Assembly: GCA_034769895.1 (NCBI GenBank) | Contig: CM068367.1 | Span: 317,377,986-317,441,985 of the forward strand | Length of the DNA stretch: 64,000 nucleotides | From: Magicicada septendecula | Taxonomy: Eukaryota > Arthropoda > Insecta > Hemiptera > Cicadidae | Reading direction: 5' to 3' | In this document: positions 38,199-50,604 of the stretch, in pieces | Layout: every line of letters starts with the position of its first letter | How positions within the stretch are numbered: the stretch's first letter is position 1 | The notes under the pieces: model-generated | The model's database searches: none | What the model was told of the DNA's origin: nothing | What the model saw: the letters and a program-made list of their open reading frames with translations, nothing else | Program-made: the position numbers and the translations under genes

Positions 38199-40133
38199 TG
38201 TAACGTACCACTTTTTGATGAGGTCTTAGCGAAACGTACACCTTTAGTCAAGCCCCAAATGTTGGGTTCGCCAAACTTGTAACGTACCACTTAATGTGAG
38301 GTGTGTACTTGCGAAAGTGTTATTATATGCCTCACGCAGTATGCGTCACTTTTGAATTATACAACTGACGTTTTAAAAGGTATAAATAAAGGATTTTGTT
38401 TATCTTGTTTTACTCAATCTAAAAAGAAATCGAGAGTGTGTGATTTGGGGTCAAGGAGGTAATTTGTTCAGCCTTATGCAGAAGAGAGAGTAAGTATCAT
38501 TATTGCCCCTCAGTTGTGACGATTTCTTCTGTATGTTGTACTGAAATTTTTATTAACTACCCACTACAAAAAATTATAACACGTTATAATTCAATATTAA
38601 TTTTCAATAATATTGCTTTGTTTATCATTGACCTTTGTCTCCTGCCACCAAAATATAGGTATCACAATTAATCTTATCTGAAAAAAACATCATCTCGACT
38701 TTACCGAGTAAAATTTGAGTTGTCTAAGGAGCAAAACATATATGTTGTTATTTACCCAATATTACACTATAATAAAAAACATCAATTATTACATAATCCT
38801 TAATAATTCCCCAGGGTTCAGGGTGAATTCTTTGTGTTGTTATGAGAGTGTCAGAAATGGATAATTGCTACGCTTTACAAATAACGAAAAATTAATAAAT
38901 AATTTTGTTTATTTTTCAAGTATTACGTAGTTTCCAGAATTGCCGTAAGAGAGCAGCATGTATTTGTTTACTTTGAAAAAAAACATATGATAAAATGAAT
39001 ATTTTTGTTCTATTTCACTGTTAAAAACGAGTTTTCTTCTGGACTTATTACGAAAAATGTTTATATTACCTCGCTCCGTATTGTTCTTACTGGATTGAAG
39101 TTTTATTCTGTGATGAGGTCCGTCTTGCGTTATTATTTCCTTTCCGTTTGGAGTATTTTCTAATTGTCTACTGGAACTAGGCCGAACTATATTGGATCCT
39201 CAGAATGTTTTCATCCACTGGTTTTTAATGTATATCACCATTTAATTTGGATTACTCAGGTATAATTAGTTAGTAGTCACTCTGTTTATTAATCTTGCGT
39301 GAATTTCACCTCCTCCAACGTCCAAAAAAGGTTATTTTTTTATAATTTTTGTCGCATCGTTTCTTCAACTCTCCGGTTTAGTTCAAAATTTTATATCTTA
39401 TTAACAATACTTATTTTTCATCACTCTTAGTAACACATAGTATTTTTATTATGTAGGCAGTTTGTGATTATTATAAATTTATATTTTATTTATGGAAAAA
39501 TAATTCCCTTCCATTCCGGTTTCTTTACTAATTTAATTTACATAATATGTTTTGGTTAATTTTTTTTTATGACATTAAATCATATTACATGATATGGTAA
39601 ATATTTTATCATTTTATTATCCTTAAATAAATTTATATATTATTTATTTAGTCTTGACTAGTGTTCATACCCGGTACTACTTCCTGTTGCCATTTCCTTC
39701 ATAGGATTATTTTAATTTTATATTATCTTTGGTAGTTAAATTTTTATGTCTTTTAAAATTAACCCTGGGTTATCCCATATTACAACACAAATATTTTAAA
39801 CAATATAACATTAACTTATTTATAACAAGTTGTGGTCCATACACTATAAATTACAATAAATAAATAAAATTACAAAAATCAATCAGTATTATTACATACT
39901 ACTTTCATAAGTTTATCCTTTCCAAAACATACAACACAGTTTGGTAATACGTTGCTTTCACTTTTGTTTTTTCACCTCAATGGGTACACTATCACTCACT
40001 TTGCACTATATACCACTCAAATTGTTTATCATATTGAGTGATATAATTAAATTTTGAGCGAGCTTTAGTTTACCCATTTCTGACTTTTATTATCATGAGT
40101 TAATTTATTGGGACCGGGTTATGTAACGTTACA
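38199..40133 (-). repeat. T-array LTR 1 (leftmost)
   Basis: Differs from the other LTRs by an 85-bp deletion near its left end between two AACGT-containing sites. Joined on its right (minus-strand upstream) to the C8/G8 polypurine tract at 40,139-40,146. Confidence 0.9.
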
Positions 40134-41340
40134 TAAAGCCCCCCCCACTAGAACAAATTTATTTTAGTTCAACTTGTTTATTAAAAATAAATTGTTGATT
40201 ATTTCCATTTTCTTAACTCCTCTTTATCTTCATAATAGTGTTTTATTTCTGACTGATTATAAACTCTGGTAATTCAGACTTGTGGTAATTGTCGTTTTCT
40301 TACTTAACTCTCTCTCTCTTGGAGGCAAATTCATCAATTATTCATTTCTGGGTAGTGGTACTTCCACATTTTATTTGATAAGGACTGGTCACACTAATCA
40401 TATTAAACTTGTTTTAACACTCATTTCTATTTACTTTTATATACTCGCTTTATCAATTAAGCTTCTGTCTGCTATCTTCCTTCTATTTTCTTTATCTATA
40501 CCTCTGGAATCCAATATCACTCTTTTCAGCTATTTTATAATTATTATCCCTTAAATATTCAATTTCCCTAACATTTTTCCCTATCCTGTGCGGTGGTTCC
40601 AGTCGGGTGGCCACTCTGGGTCCATTACTCCGCTGTCCATCCTTACACCTTCTGAGACCAGGGGAACATCATCCCTGCTCATAAAAATTATTGCCGGAAC
40701 ATTTCTACGGTCAATACATAAAAATAAAAAAAATTATAAGTAGTAGTCAATTAGCGACTAGTACCAAACACTTTTGGGATTCTTCATACTGTAGCTGTTT
40801 GTATTTATTTATATATTTCTTCTTCTCCTTGATTCCTTCTTCTTTTCCATTAATTAATAGCATATAACATCATTGATAGGCCTTATGTTAAAATTCTTTT
40901 GACTTTACTTCTTGTGACATATTTCTCCGTATCATTTCTTCTTATATAATCTTCAATTCCGAGAAATTCTAATTATTGTATTAATTATCATCCTCCTTCA
41001 GTTTCATTGGAGTCATTAAATTATTCGTTATTCTTCTTATTGTACCTTCTTATCTGAGCACATTACCATTAATTGTTTATTTATTTATTCTTCTTTTGTT
41101 ACCATCAAAATATTATTTTTCCTATTAGTCCATTTTAAATCAGTTCTTTATAAATATTATTTAATCATCTGTTCTCTTTTCCTTGGTGGTTTGTTGTTTG
41201 TTAAATTATATGGTTTCAAAATAACTTGAGTAAGATGTCCTTACATGCTTTTTTGAATTTTGGGGTTTTTATTTACAATGGGTTGCTTGGTCCTGTATCC
41301 ATAAAATCCGTCCCTTTTTTCTGGTTTGTTTGGAGTCTGT

Positions 41341-42657
41341 TTAACCGTGGTCCATTATTTCAGGTACTCCATGTTCTCGGATTGCTGGGGTGTTCGTAAT
41401 TAATTCTCTCCTTGATAATCTTCTTACCATCCGGCTCTCCCACTTTGCTGCTATGAAACTTTCACTTAAGTACCGGTCTTCCGTCATAATTCGTTCCTTT
41501 TTAACTAATAAGTATCGTACCTCCTCTAACATAACATAGTTGCTCATATTTAATCTCATTCCATTCCCTTTTACCTCTGAATTATTTGCCAAATATTTGA
41601 ATGTTATATTCCGTCTTGAAGATACGGCTGATATTGTCTGATACACTTCCATCGTTGACACATTTAACTGGGATGTAAACTTAATTAACTCCCTCTGTTC
41701 GTTAATTGGAAGGTTGAATACATTAATTAATCCACCTGTAATCATCTCCCATTCTTCCTTGGTATTTATTATTTTCTTTCTACTTGTTTTTATTATTTCC
41801 TTGGTCTTCTTTTCCACGGTTTGAACATCCTTTTTGTTGTGGCTATTTTTATTTTCAGATGGCATTACACCTTGGTATTCTGTAATTTCTATTTCCTTCC
41901 TCCTCTCTTCTGTATTCGGACTTACTTTAATACCTTCTGAAGTGCTGTCCAATGTTTCATCCAAATTATTGGAACTATGGTCCATTTGTTTATTTGTCTC
42001 CTCTTGGTATGTATCTGCTTTTTGGATACATGTATTAACATTTTCAAACTTCTCTCCGAAAGTTTTCCATATCTCCTTATTAAAATTCTCCATTTTACAC
42101 TCAAATTGTTTTAAATTCTTATTATTCTCTTCAAATTTTGCATTCATCTCTGCTCTTTGTCCTTCGACCGCTTCCTTCAGTTCATGGTATCGTTCATTCA
42201 TGGTTTGTTTGATATTTCCATGAATGGTTTCTATTTTTTCATTTAGTTGTTTGACTAAACTTTCCTCCTGTTTCTTAAAATTCTCCTTATTTTCCTCATT
42301 GGTTTGTTTCAAGGCTTCCTCCTGTTTTCTAAAATTTTCATCTATTTTGTCAAATTTTTTCTCCTGTCTCCTAAAATTTTCTTTATTTTCTTCCATTATA
42401 ATTCTTAACATCTCCTGTATGCTTATATCTTCTTTTTGGTTGGATTTATCTGGTTGATCCCCTTGGGCATCCTCTTCAATTATTTCCGTTTCCGTATCCA
42501 TAACTACTTCGGTTTCTTCTGTATCACCTGTCTGTTGGTCCATTTCACTGTCCGTGACTAATTCTATTTCTTGTTCCTGTCCACCTTCTTCAATCTCCTT
42601 TTCTTCTGCCCTCTTCTTCAGTTTTCCTCGGGTATTAGGCATTTCTTGTTTTCTCAT
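41341..42657 (-). CDS. Family T gag-like coiled-coil protein, copy 1 (438 aa)
   Basis: The frame is open 3 codons further up, but the first ATG is at 42,657, about 95 bases after the PBS. N-terminus basic (RGKLKKRAEEK), then an acidic Glu/Asp-rich segment. From residue ~75 to ~250 it is a long heptad-type coiled coil with near-repeats of ENFRRQEKKFDK, ENFRKQEEALKQ and ENFKKQEESLVK. A Lys/Asn-rich linker follows, then a conserved C-terminal region (EEWEMITGGLINVFNLP and EEVRYLLVKKERIM) ending EIMDHG. No zinc knuckle, protease, RT or integrase. Position and coiled coil suggest a gag role; the family is not one I recognise. Copies 1 and 2 appear identical in protein sequence. Confidence 0.8.
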   Translation of the reverse strand: MRKQEMPNTRGKLKKRAEEKEIEEGGQEQEIELVTDSEMDQQTGDTEETEVVMDTETEIIEEDAQGDQPDKSNQKEDISIQEMLRIIMEENKENFRRQEKKFDKIDENFRKQEEALKQTNEENKENFKKQEESLVKQLNEKIETIHGNIKQTMNERYHELKEAVEGQRAEMNAKFEENNKNLKQFECKMENFNKEIWKTFGEKFENVNTCIQKADTYQEETNKQMDHSSNNLDETLDSTSEGIKVSPNTEERRKEIEITEYQGVMPSENKNSHNKKDVQTVEKKTKEIIKTSRKKIINTKEEWEMITGGLINVFNLPINEQRELIKFTSQLNVSTMEVYQTISAVSSRRNITFKYLANNSEVKGNGMRLNMSNYVMLEEVRYLLVKKERIMTEDRYLSESFIAAKWESRMVRRLSRRELITNTPAIREHGVPEIMDHG

Positions 42658-42735
42658 AACTGCCAACGATAATTAGATTTTTTGATATATATTTTTATTA
42701 AATATCAAAATTCTTTTCTAATTACCGCCCTTTTA

Positions 42736-42747
42736 CGTTGAGCACCA
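42736..42747 (-). promoter_or_regulatory. PBS of T internal region 1
   Basis: The minus strand reads TGGTGCTCAACG four bases after the LTR end. The equivalents are 47,375-47,386 and 52,000-52,011. The last reads TGGCGCTCAACG, closer to common LTR-element primer sites. Confidence 0.7.
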
Positions 42748-42751
42748 TTTT

Positions 42752-44772
42752 TGTAACGTCCTGCTTATTGTGAGGCATTCACCACTTATGAGTGTATTGC
42801 AAGTTATATCCTGCCCCACGTTGTACGCGTCAAATTTGGAACGTACCGCTTTTTGATGAGGTCTTAGCGAAACGTACACCTTTAGTCAAGCCCCAAATGT
42901 TGGGTTCGCCAAACTTGTAACGTACCACTTAATGTGAGGTGTGTACTTGCGAAAGTGTTATTATATGCCTCACGCAGTATGCGTCACTTTTGAATTATAC
43001 TAACTGACGTTTTAAAAGGTATAAATAAAGGATTTTGTTTATCTTGTTTTACTCAATCTAAAAAGAAATCGAGAGTGTGTGATTTGGGGTCAAGGAGGTA
43101 ATTTGTTCAGCCTTATGCAGAAGAGAGAGTAAGTATCATTATTGCCCCTCAGTTGTGACGATTTCTTCTGTATGTTGTACTGAAATTTTTATTAACTACC
43201 CACTACAAAAAATTATAACACGTTATAATTCAATATTAATTTTCAATAATATTGCTTTGTTTATTATTGACCTTTGTCTCCTGCCACCAAAATATAGGTA
43301 TCACAATTAATCTTATCTGAAAAAAACATCATCTCGACTTTCCCGAGTAAAATTTGAGTTGTCTAAGGAGCAAAACATATATGTTGTTATTTACCCAATA
43401 TTACACTATAATAAAAAACATCAATTATTACATAATCCTTAATAATTCCCCAGGGTTCAGGGTGAATTCTTTGTGTTGTTATGAGAGTGTCAGAAATGGA
43501 TAATTGCTACGCTTTACAAATACCGAAAAATTAATAAATAATTTTGTTTATTTTTCAAGTATTACGTAGTTTCCGGAATTGCCGTAAGAGAGCAGCATGT
43601 ATTTGTTTACTTTGAAAAAAAACATATGATAAAATGAATATTTTTGTTCTATTTCACTGTTAAAAACGAGTTTTCTTCTGGACTTATTACGAAAAATGTT
43701 TATATTACATCGCTCCGTATTGTTCTTACTGGATTGAAGTTTTATTCTGTGATGAGGTCCGTCTTGCGTTATTATTTCCTTTCCGTTTGGAGTATTTTCT
43801 AATTGTCTACTGGAACTAGGCCGAACTATATTGGATCCTCAGAATGTTTTCATCCACTGGTTTTTAATGTATATCACCATTTAATTTGGATTACTCAGGT
43901 ATAATTAGTTAGTAGTCACTCTGTTTATTAATCTTGCGTGAATTTCACCTCCTCCAACGTCCAAAAAAGGTTATTTTTTTATAATTTTTGTCGCATCGTT
44001 TCTTCAACTCTCCGGTTTAGTTCAAAATTTTATATCTTATTAACAATACTTATTTTTCATCACTCTTAGTAACACATAGTATTTTTATTATGTAGGCAGT
44101 TTGTGATTATTATAAATTTATATTTTATTTATGGAAAAATAATTCCCTTCCATTCCGGTTTCTTTACTAATTTAATTTACATAATATGTTTTGGTTAATT
44201 TTTTTTTATGACATTAAATCATATTACATGATATGGTAAATATTTTATCATTTTATTATCCTTAAATAAATTTATATATTATTTATTTAGTCTTGACTAG
44301 TGTTCATACCCGGTACTACTTCCTGTTGCCATTTCCTTCATAGGATTATTTTAATTTTATATTATCTTTGGTAGTTAAATTTTTATGTCTTTTAAAATTA
44401 ACCCTGGGTTATCCCATATTACAACACAAATATTTTAAACAATATAACATTAACTTATTTATAACAAGTTGTGGTCCATACACTATAAATTACAATAAAT
44501 AAATAAAATTACAAAAATCAATCAGTATTATTACATACTACTTTCATAAGTTTATCCTTTCCAAAACATACAACACAGTTTGGTAATACGTTGCTTTCAC
44601 TTTTGTTTTTTCACCTCAATGGGTACACTATCACTCACTTTGCACTATATACCACTCAAATTGTTTATCATATTGAGTGATATAATTAAATTTTGAGCGA
44701 GCTTTAGTTTACCCATTTCTGACTTTTATTATCATGAGTTAATTTATTGGGACCGGGTTATGTAACGTTACA
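42752..44772 (-). repeat. T-array LTR 2
   Basis: 2,021 bp. Shares TTCCCGAG and ACATCGCTCC variants with LTR 3, but the CATGATATGG segment near 44,229 only with LTR 1. Confidence 0.92.
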
Positions 44773-45979
44773 TAAAGCCCCCCCCACTAGAACAAATTTA
44801 TTTTAGTTCAACTTGTTTATTAAAAATAAATTGTTGATTATTTCCATTTTCTTAACTCCTCTTTATCTTCATAATAGTGTTTTATTTCTGACTGATTATA
44901 AACTCTGGTAATTCAGACTTGTGGTAATTGTCGTTTTCTTACTTAACTCTCTCTCTCTTGGAGGCAAATTCATCAATTATTCATTTCTGGGTAGTGGTAC
45001 TTCCACATTTTATTTGATAAGGACTGGTCACACTAATCATATTAAACTTGTTTTAACACTCATTTCTATTTACTTTTATATACTCGCTTTATCAATTAAG
45101 CTTCTGTCTGCTATCTTCCTTCTATTTTCTTTATCTATACCTCTGGAATCCAATATCACTCTTTTCAGCTATTTTATAATTATTATCCCTTAAATATTCA
45201 ATTTCCCTAACATTTTTCCCTATCCTGTGCGGTGGTTCCAGTCGGGTGGCCACTCTGGGTCCATTACTCCGCTGTCCATCCTTACACCTTCTGAGACCAG
45301 GGGAACATCATCCCTGCTCATAAAAATTATTGCCGGAACATTTCTACGGTCAATACATAAAAATAAAAAAAATTATAAGTAGTAGTCAATTAGCGACTAG
45401 TACCAAACACTTTTGGGATTCTTCATACTGTAGCTGTTTGTATTTATTTATATATTTCTTCTTCTCCTTGATTCCTTCTTCTTTTCCATTAATTAATAGC
45501 ATATAACATCATTGATAGGCCTTATGTTAAAATTCTTTTGACTTTACTTCTTGTGACATATTTCTCCGTATCATTTCTTCTTATATAATCTTCAATTCCG
45601 AGAAATTCTAATTATTGTATTAATTATCATCCTCCTTCAGTTTCATTGGAGTCATTAAATTATTCGTTATTCTTCTTATTGTACCTTCTTATCTGAGCAC
45701 ATTACCATTAATTGTTTATTTATTTATTCTTCTTTTGTTACCATCAAAATATTATTTTTCCTATTAGTCCATTTTAAATCAGTTCTTTATAAATATTATT
45801 TAATCATCTGTTCTCTTTTCCTTGGTGGTTTGTTGTTTGTTAAATTATATGGTTTCAAAATAACTTGAGTAAGATGTCCTTACATGCTTTTTTGAATTTT
45901 GGGGTTTTTATTTACAATGGGTTGCTTGGTCCTGTATCCATAAAATCCGTCCCTTTTTTCTGGTTTGTTTGGAGTCTGT

Positions 45980-47296
45980 TTAACCGTGGTCCATTATTTC
46001 AGGTACTCCATGTTCTCGGATTGCTGGGGTGTTCGTAATTAATTCTCTCCTTGATAATCTTCTTACCATCCGGCTCTCCCACTTTGCTGCTATGAAACTT
46101 TCACTTAAGTACCGGTCTTCCGTCATAATTCGTTCCTTTTTAACTAATAAGTATCGTACCTCCTCTAACATAACATAGTTGCTCATATTTAATCTCATTC
46201 CATTCCCTTTTACCTCTGAATTATTTGCCAAATATTTGAATGTTATATTCCGTCTTGAAGATACGGCTGATATTGTCTGATACACTTCCATCGTTGACAC
46301 ATTTAACTGGGATGTAAACTTAATTAACTCCCTCTGTTCGTTAATTGGAAGGTTGAATACATTAATTAATCCACCTGTAATCATCTCCCATTCTTCCTTG
46401 GTATTTATTATTTTCTTTCTACTTGTTTTTATTATTTCCTTGGTCTTCTTTTCCACGGTTTGAACATCCTTTTTGTTGTGGCTATTTTTATTTTCAGATG
46501 GCATTACACCTTGGTATTCTGTAATTTCTATTTCCTTCCTCCTCTCTTCTGTATTCGGACTTACTTTAATACCTTCTGAAGTGCTGTCCAATGTTTCATC
46601 CAAATTATTGGAACTATGGTCCATTTGTTTATTTGTCTCCTCTTGGTATGTATCTGCTTTTTGGATACACGTATTAACATTTTCAAACTTCTCTCCGAAA
46701 GTTTTCCATATCTCCTTATTAAAATTCTCCATTTTACACTCAAATTGTTTTAAATTCTTATTATTCTCTTCAAATTTTGCATTCATCTCTGCTCTTTGTC
46801 CTTCGACCGCTTCCTTCAGTTCATGGTATCGTTCATTCATGGTTTGTTTGATATTTCCATGAATGGTTTCTATTTTTTCATTTAGTTGTTTGACTAAACT
46901 TTCCTCCTGTTTCTTAAAATTCTCCTTATTTTCCTCATTGGTTTGTTTCAAGGCTTCCTCCTGTTTTCTAAAATTTTCATCTATTTTGTCAAATTTTTTC
47001 TCCTGTCTCCTAAAATTTTCTTTATTTTCTTCCATTATAATTCTTAACATCTCCTGTATGCTTATATCTTCTTTTTGGTTGGATTTATCTGGTTGATCCC
47101 CTTGGGCATCCTCTTCAATTATTTCCGTTTCCGTATCCATAACTACTTCGGTTTCTTCTGTATCACCTGTCTGTTGGTCCATTTCACTGTCCGTGACTAA
47201 TTCTATTTCTTGTTCCTGTCCACCTTCTTCAATCTCCTTTTCTTCTGCCCTCTTCTTCAGTTTTCCTCGGGTATTAGGCATTTCTTGTTTTCTCAT
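45980..47296 (-). CDS. Family T gag-like coiled-coil protein, copy 2 (438 aa)
   Basis: Start ATG at 47,296 by the same reasoning as copy 1. The open frame is intact and the deduced protein shows no difference from copy 1 that I can find; one silent change lies in the cysteine-encoding region near 46,670. Having three uninterrupted copies argues for recent duplication, selection, or both. Confidence 0.8.
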   Translation of the reverse strand: MRKQEMPNTRGKLKKRAEEKEIEEGGQEQEIELVTDSEMDQQTGDTEETEVVMDTETEIIEEDAQGDQPDKSNQKEDISIQEMLRIIMEENKENFRRQEKKFDKIDENFRKQEEALKQTNEENKENFKKQEESLVKQLNEKIETIHGNIKQTMNERYHELKEAVEGQRAEMNAKFEENNKNLKQFECKMENFNKEIWKTFGEKFENVNTCIQKADTYQEETNKQMDHSSNNLDETLDSTSEGIKVSPNTEERRKEIEITEYQGVMPSENKNSHNKKDVQTVEKKTKEIIKTSRKKIINTKEEWEMITGGLINVFNLPINEQRELIKFTSQLNVSTMEVYQTISAVSSRRNITFKYLANNSEVKGNGMRLNMSNYVMLEEVRYLLVKKERIMTEDRYLSESFIAAKWESRMVRRLSRRELITNTPAIREHGVPEIMDHG

Positions 47297-47390
47297 AACT
47301 GCCAACGATAATTAGATTTTTTGATATATATTTTTATTAAATATCAAAATTCTTTTCTAATTACCGCCCTTTTACGTTGAGCACCATTTT

Positions 47391-49398
47391 TGTAACGTCC
47401 TGCTTATTGTGAGGCATTCACCACTTATGAGTGTATTGCAAGTTATATCCTGCCCCACGTTGTACGCGTCAAATTTGGAACGTACCGCTTTTTGATGAGG
47501 TCTTAGCGAAACGTACACCTTTAGTCAAGCCCCAAATGTTGGGTTCGCCAAACTTGTAACGTACCACTTAATGTGAGGTGTGTACTTGCGAAAGTGTTAT
47601 TATATGCCTCACGCAGTATGCGTCACTTTTGAATTATACTAACTGACGTTTTAAAAGGTATAAATAAAGGATTTTGTTTATCTTGTTTTACTCAATCTAA
47701 AAAGAAATCGAGAGTGTGTGATTTGGGGTCAAGGAGGTAATTTGTTCAGCCTTATGCAGAAGAGAGAGTAAGTATCATTATTGCCCCTCAGTTGTGACGA
47801 TTTCTTCTGTATGTTGTACTGAAATTTTTATTAACTACCCACTACAAAAAATTATAACACGTTATAATTCAATATTAATTTTCAATAATATTGCTTTGTT
47901 TATTATTGACCTTTGTCTCCTGCCACCAAAATATAGGTATCACAATTAATCTTATCTGAAAAAAACATCATCTCGACTTTCCCGAGTAAAATTTGAGTTG
48001 TCTAAGGAGCAAAACATATATGTTGTTATTTACCCAATATTACACTATAATAAAAAACATCAATTATTACATAATCCTTAATAATTCCCCAGGGTTCAGG
48101 GTGAATTCTTTGTGTTGTTATGAGAGTGTCAGAAATGGATAATTGCTACGCTTTACAAATACCGAAAAATTAATAAATAATTTTGTTTATTTTTCAAGTA
48201 TTACGTAGTTTCCGGAATTGCCGTAAGAGAGCAGCATGTATTTGTTTACTTTGAAAAAAAACATATGATAAAATGAATATTTTTGTTCTATTTCACTGTT
48301 AAAAACGAGTTTTCTTCTGGACTTATTACGAAAAATGTTTATATTACATCGCTCCGTATTGTTCTTACTGGATTGAAGTTTTATTCTGTGATGAGGTCCG
48401 TCTTGCGTTATTATTTCCTTTTCGTTTGGAGTATTTTCTAATTGTCTACTGGAACTAGGCCGAACTATATTGGATCCTCAGAATGTTTTCATCCACTGGT
48501 TTTTAATGTATATCACCATTTAATTTGGATTAGTCAGGTATAATTAGTTAGTAGTCTTTTGTTTATTAATCTTGCGTGAATTTCACCTCCTCCAACGTCC
48601 AAAAAAGGTTATTTTTTTATAATTTTTGTCGCATCGTTTCTTCAACTCTCCGGTTTAGTTCAAAATTTTATATCTTATTAACAATACTTGTTATTTTTCA
48701 TCACTCTTAGTAACACATAGTATTTTTATTATGTAGGCAGTTTGTGATTATTATAAATTTATATTTTATTTATGGAAAAATAATTCCCTTCCATTCCGGT
48801 TTCTTTACTAATTTAATTTACATAATATGTTTTGGTTAATTTTTTTTTTATGACATTGTATATAAATATTTTATCATTTTATTATCCTTAAATAAATTTA
48901 TATATTATTTATTTAGTCTTGACTAGTGTTCATACCCGGTACTACTTCCTGTTGCCATTTCCTTCATAGGATTATTTTAATTTTATATTATCTTTGGTAG
49001 TTAAATTTTTATGTCTTTTAAAATTAACCCTGGGTTATCCCATATTACAACACAAATATTTTAAACAATATAACATTAACTTATTTATAACAAGTTGTGG
49101 TCCATACACTATAAATTACAATAAATAAATAAAATTACAAAAATCAATCAGTATTATTACATACTACTTTCATAAGTTTATCCTTTCCAAAACATACAAC
49201 ACAGTTTGGTAATACGTTGCTTTCACTTTTGTTTTTTCACCTCAATGGGTACACTATCACTCACTTTGCACTATATACCACTCAAATTGTTTATCATATT
49301 GAGTGATATAATTAAATTTTGAGCGAGCTTTAGTTTACCCATTTCTGACTTTTATTATCATGAGTTAATTTAATGGGACCGGGTTATGTAACGTTACA
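47391..49398 (-). repeat. T-array LTR 3
   Basis: 2,008 bp. Shares CTTGTTATTTTTCATC and the short GTATATAAATATTTT version with LTR 4, while its left half resembles LTR 2. Confidence 0.92.
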
Positions 49399-50604
49399 TA
49401 AAGCCCCCCCCACTAGAACAAATTTATTTTAGTTCAACTTGTTTATTAAAAATAAATTGTTGATTATTTCCATTTTCTTAACTCCTCTTTATCTTCATAA
49501 TAGTGTTTTATTTCTGACTGATTATAAACTCTGGTAATTCAGACTTGTGGTAATTGTCGTTTTCTTACTTAACTCTCTCTCTCTTGGAGGCAAATTCATC
49601 AATTATTCATTTCTGGGTAGTGGTACTTCCACATTTTATTTGATAAGGACTGGTCACACTAATCATATTAAACTTGTTTTAACACTCATTTCTATTTACT
49701 TTTATATACTCGCTTTATCAATTAAGCTTCTGTCTGCTATCTTCCTTCTATTTTCTTTATCTATACCTCTGGAATCCAATATCACTCTTTTCAGCTATTT
49801 TATAATTATTATCCCTTAAATATTCAATTTCCCTAACATTTTTCCCTATCCTGTGCGGTGGTTCCAGTCGGGTGGCCACTCTGGGTCCATTACTCCGCTG
49901 TCCATCCTTACACCTTCTGAGACCAGGGGAACATCATCCCTGCTCATAAAAATTATTGCCGGAACATTTCTACGGTCAATACATAAAAATAAAAAAAATT
50001 ATAAGTAGTAGTCAATTAGCGACTAGTACCAAACACTTTTGGGATTCTTCATACTGTAGCTGTTTGTATTTATTTATATATTTCTTCTTCTCCTTGATTC
50101 CTTCTTCTTTTCCATTAATTAATAGCATATAACATCATTGATAGGCCTTATGTTAAAATTCTTTTGACTTTACTTCTTGTGACATATTTCTCCGTATCAT
50201 TTCTTCTTATATAATCTTCAATTCCGAGAAATTCTAATTATTGTATTAATTATCATCCTCCTTCAGTTCATTGGAGTCATTAAATTATTCGTTATTCTTC
50301 TTATTGTACCTTCTTATCTGAGCACATTACCATTAATTGTTTATTTATTTATTCTTCTTTTGTTACCATCAAAATATTATTTTTCCTATTAGTCCATTTT
50401 AAATCAGTTCTTTATAAATATTATTTAATCATCTGTTCTCTTTTCCTTGGTGGTTTGTTGTTTGTTAAATTATATGGTTTCAAAATAACTTGAGTAAGAT
50501 GTCCTTACATGCTTTTTTGAATTTTGGGGTTTTTATTTACAATGGGTTGCTTGGTCCTGTATCCATAAAATCCGTCCCTTTTTTCTGGTTTGTTTGGAGT
50601 CTGT

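Noticed and set aside
40282..40554. 90-codon hydrophobic frame in each T internal region (also 44,921 and 49,547)
   Set aside because: It resembles a membrane protein, but lies antisense in the noncoding 3' part of the element and is explained by T-rich sequence. Conservation only reflects near-identity of the copies.
41834..42457. Open frames of 129 and 77 codons on the plus strand of each T copy
   Set aside because: They are antisense to the coiled-coil gene and Ser/Phe-rich as expected from reverse-complemented Glu/Lys/Asn codons. No start context or motif.
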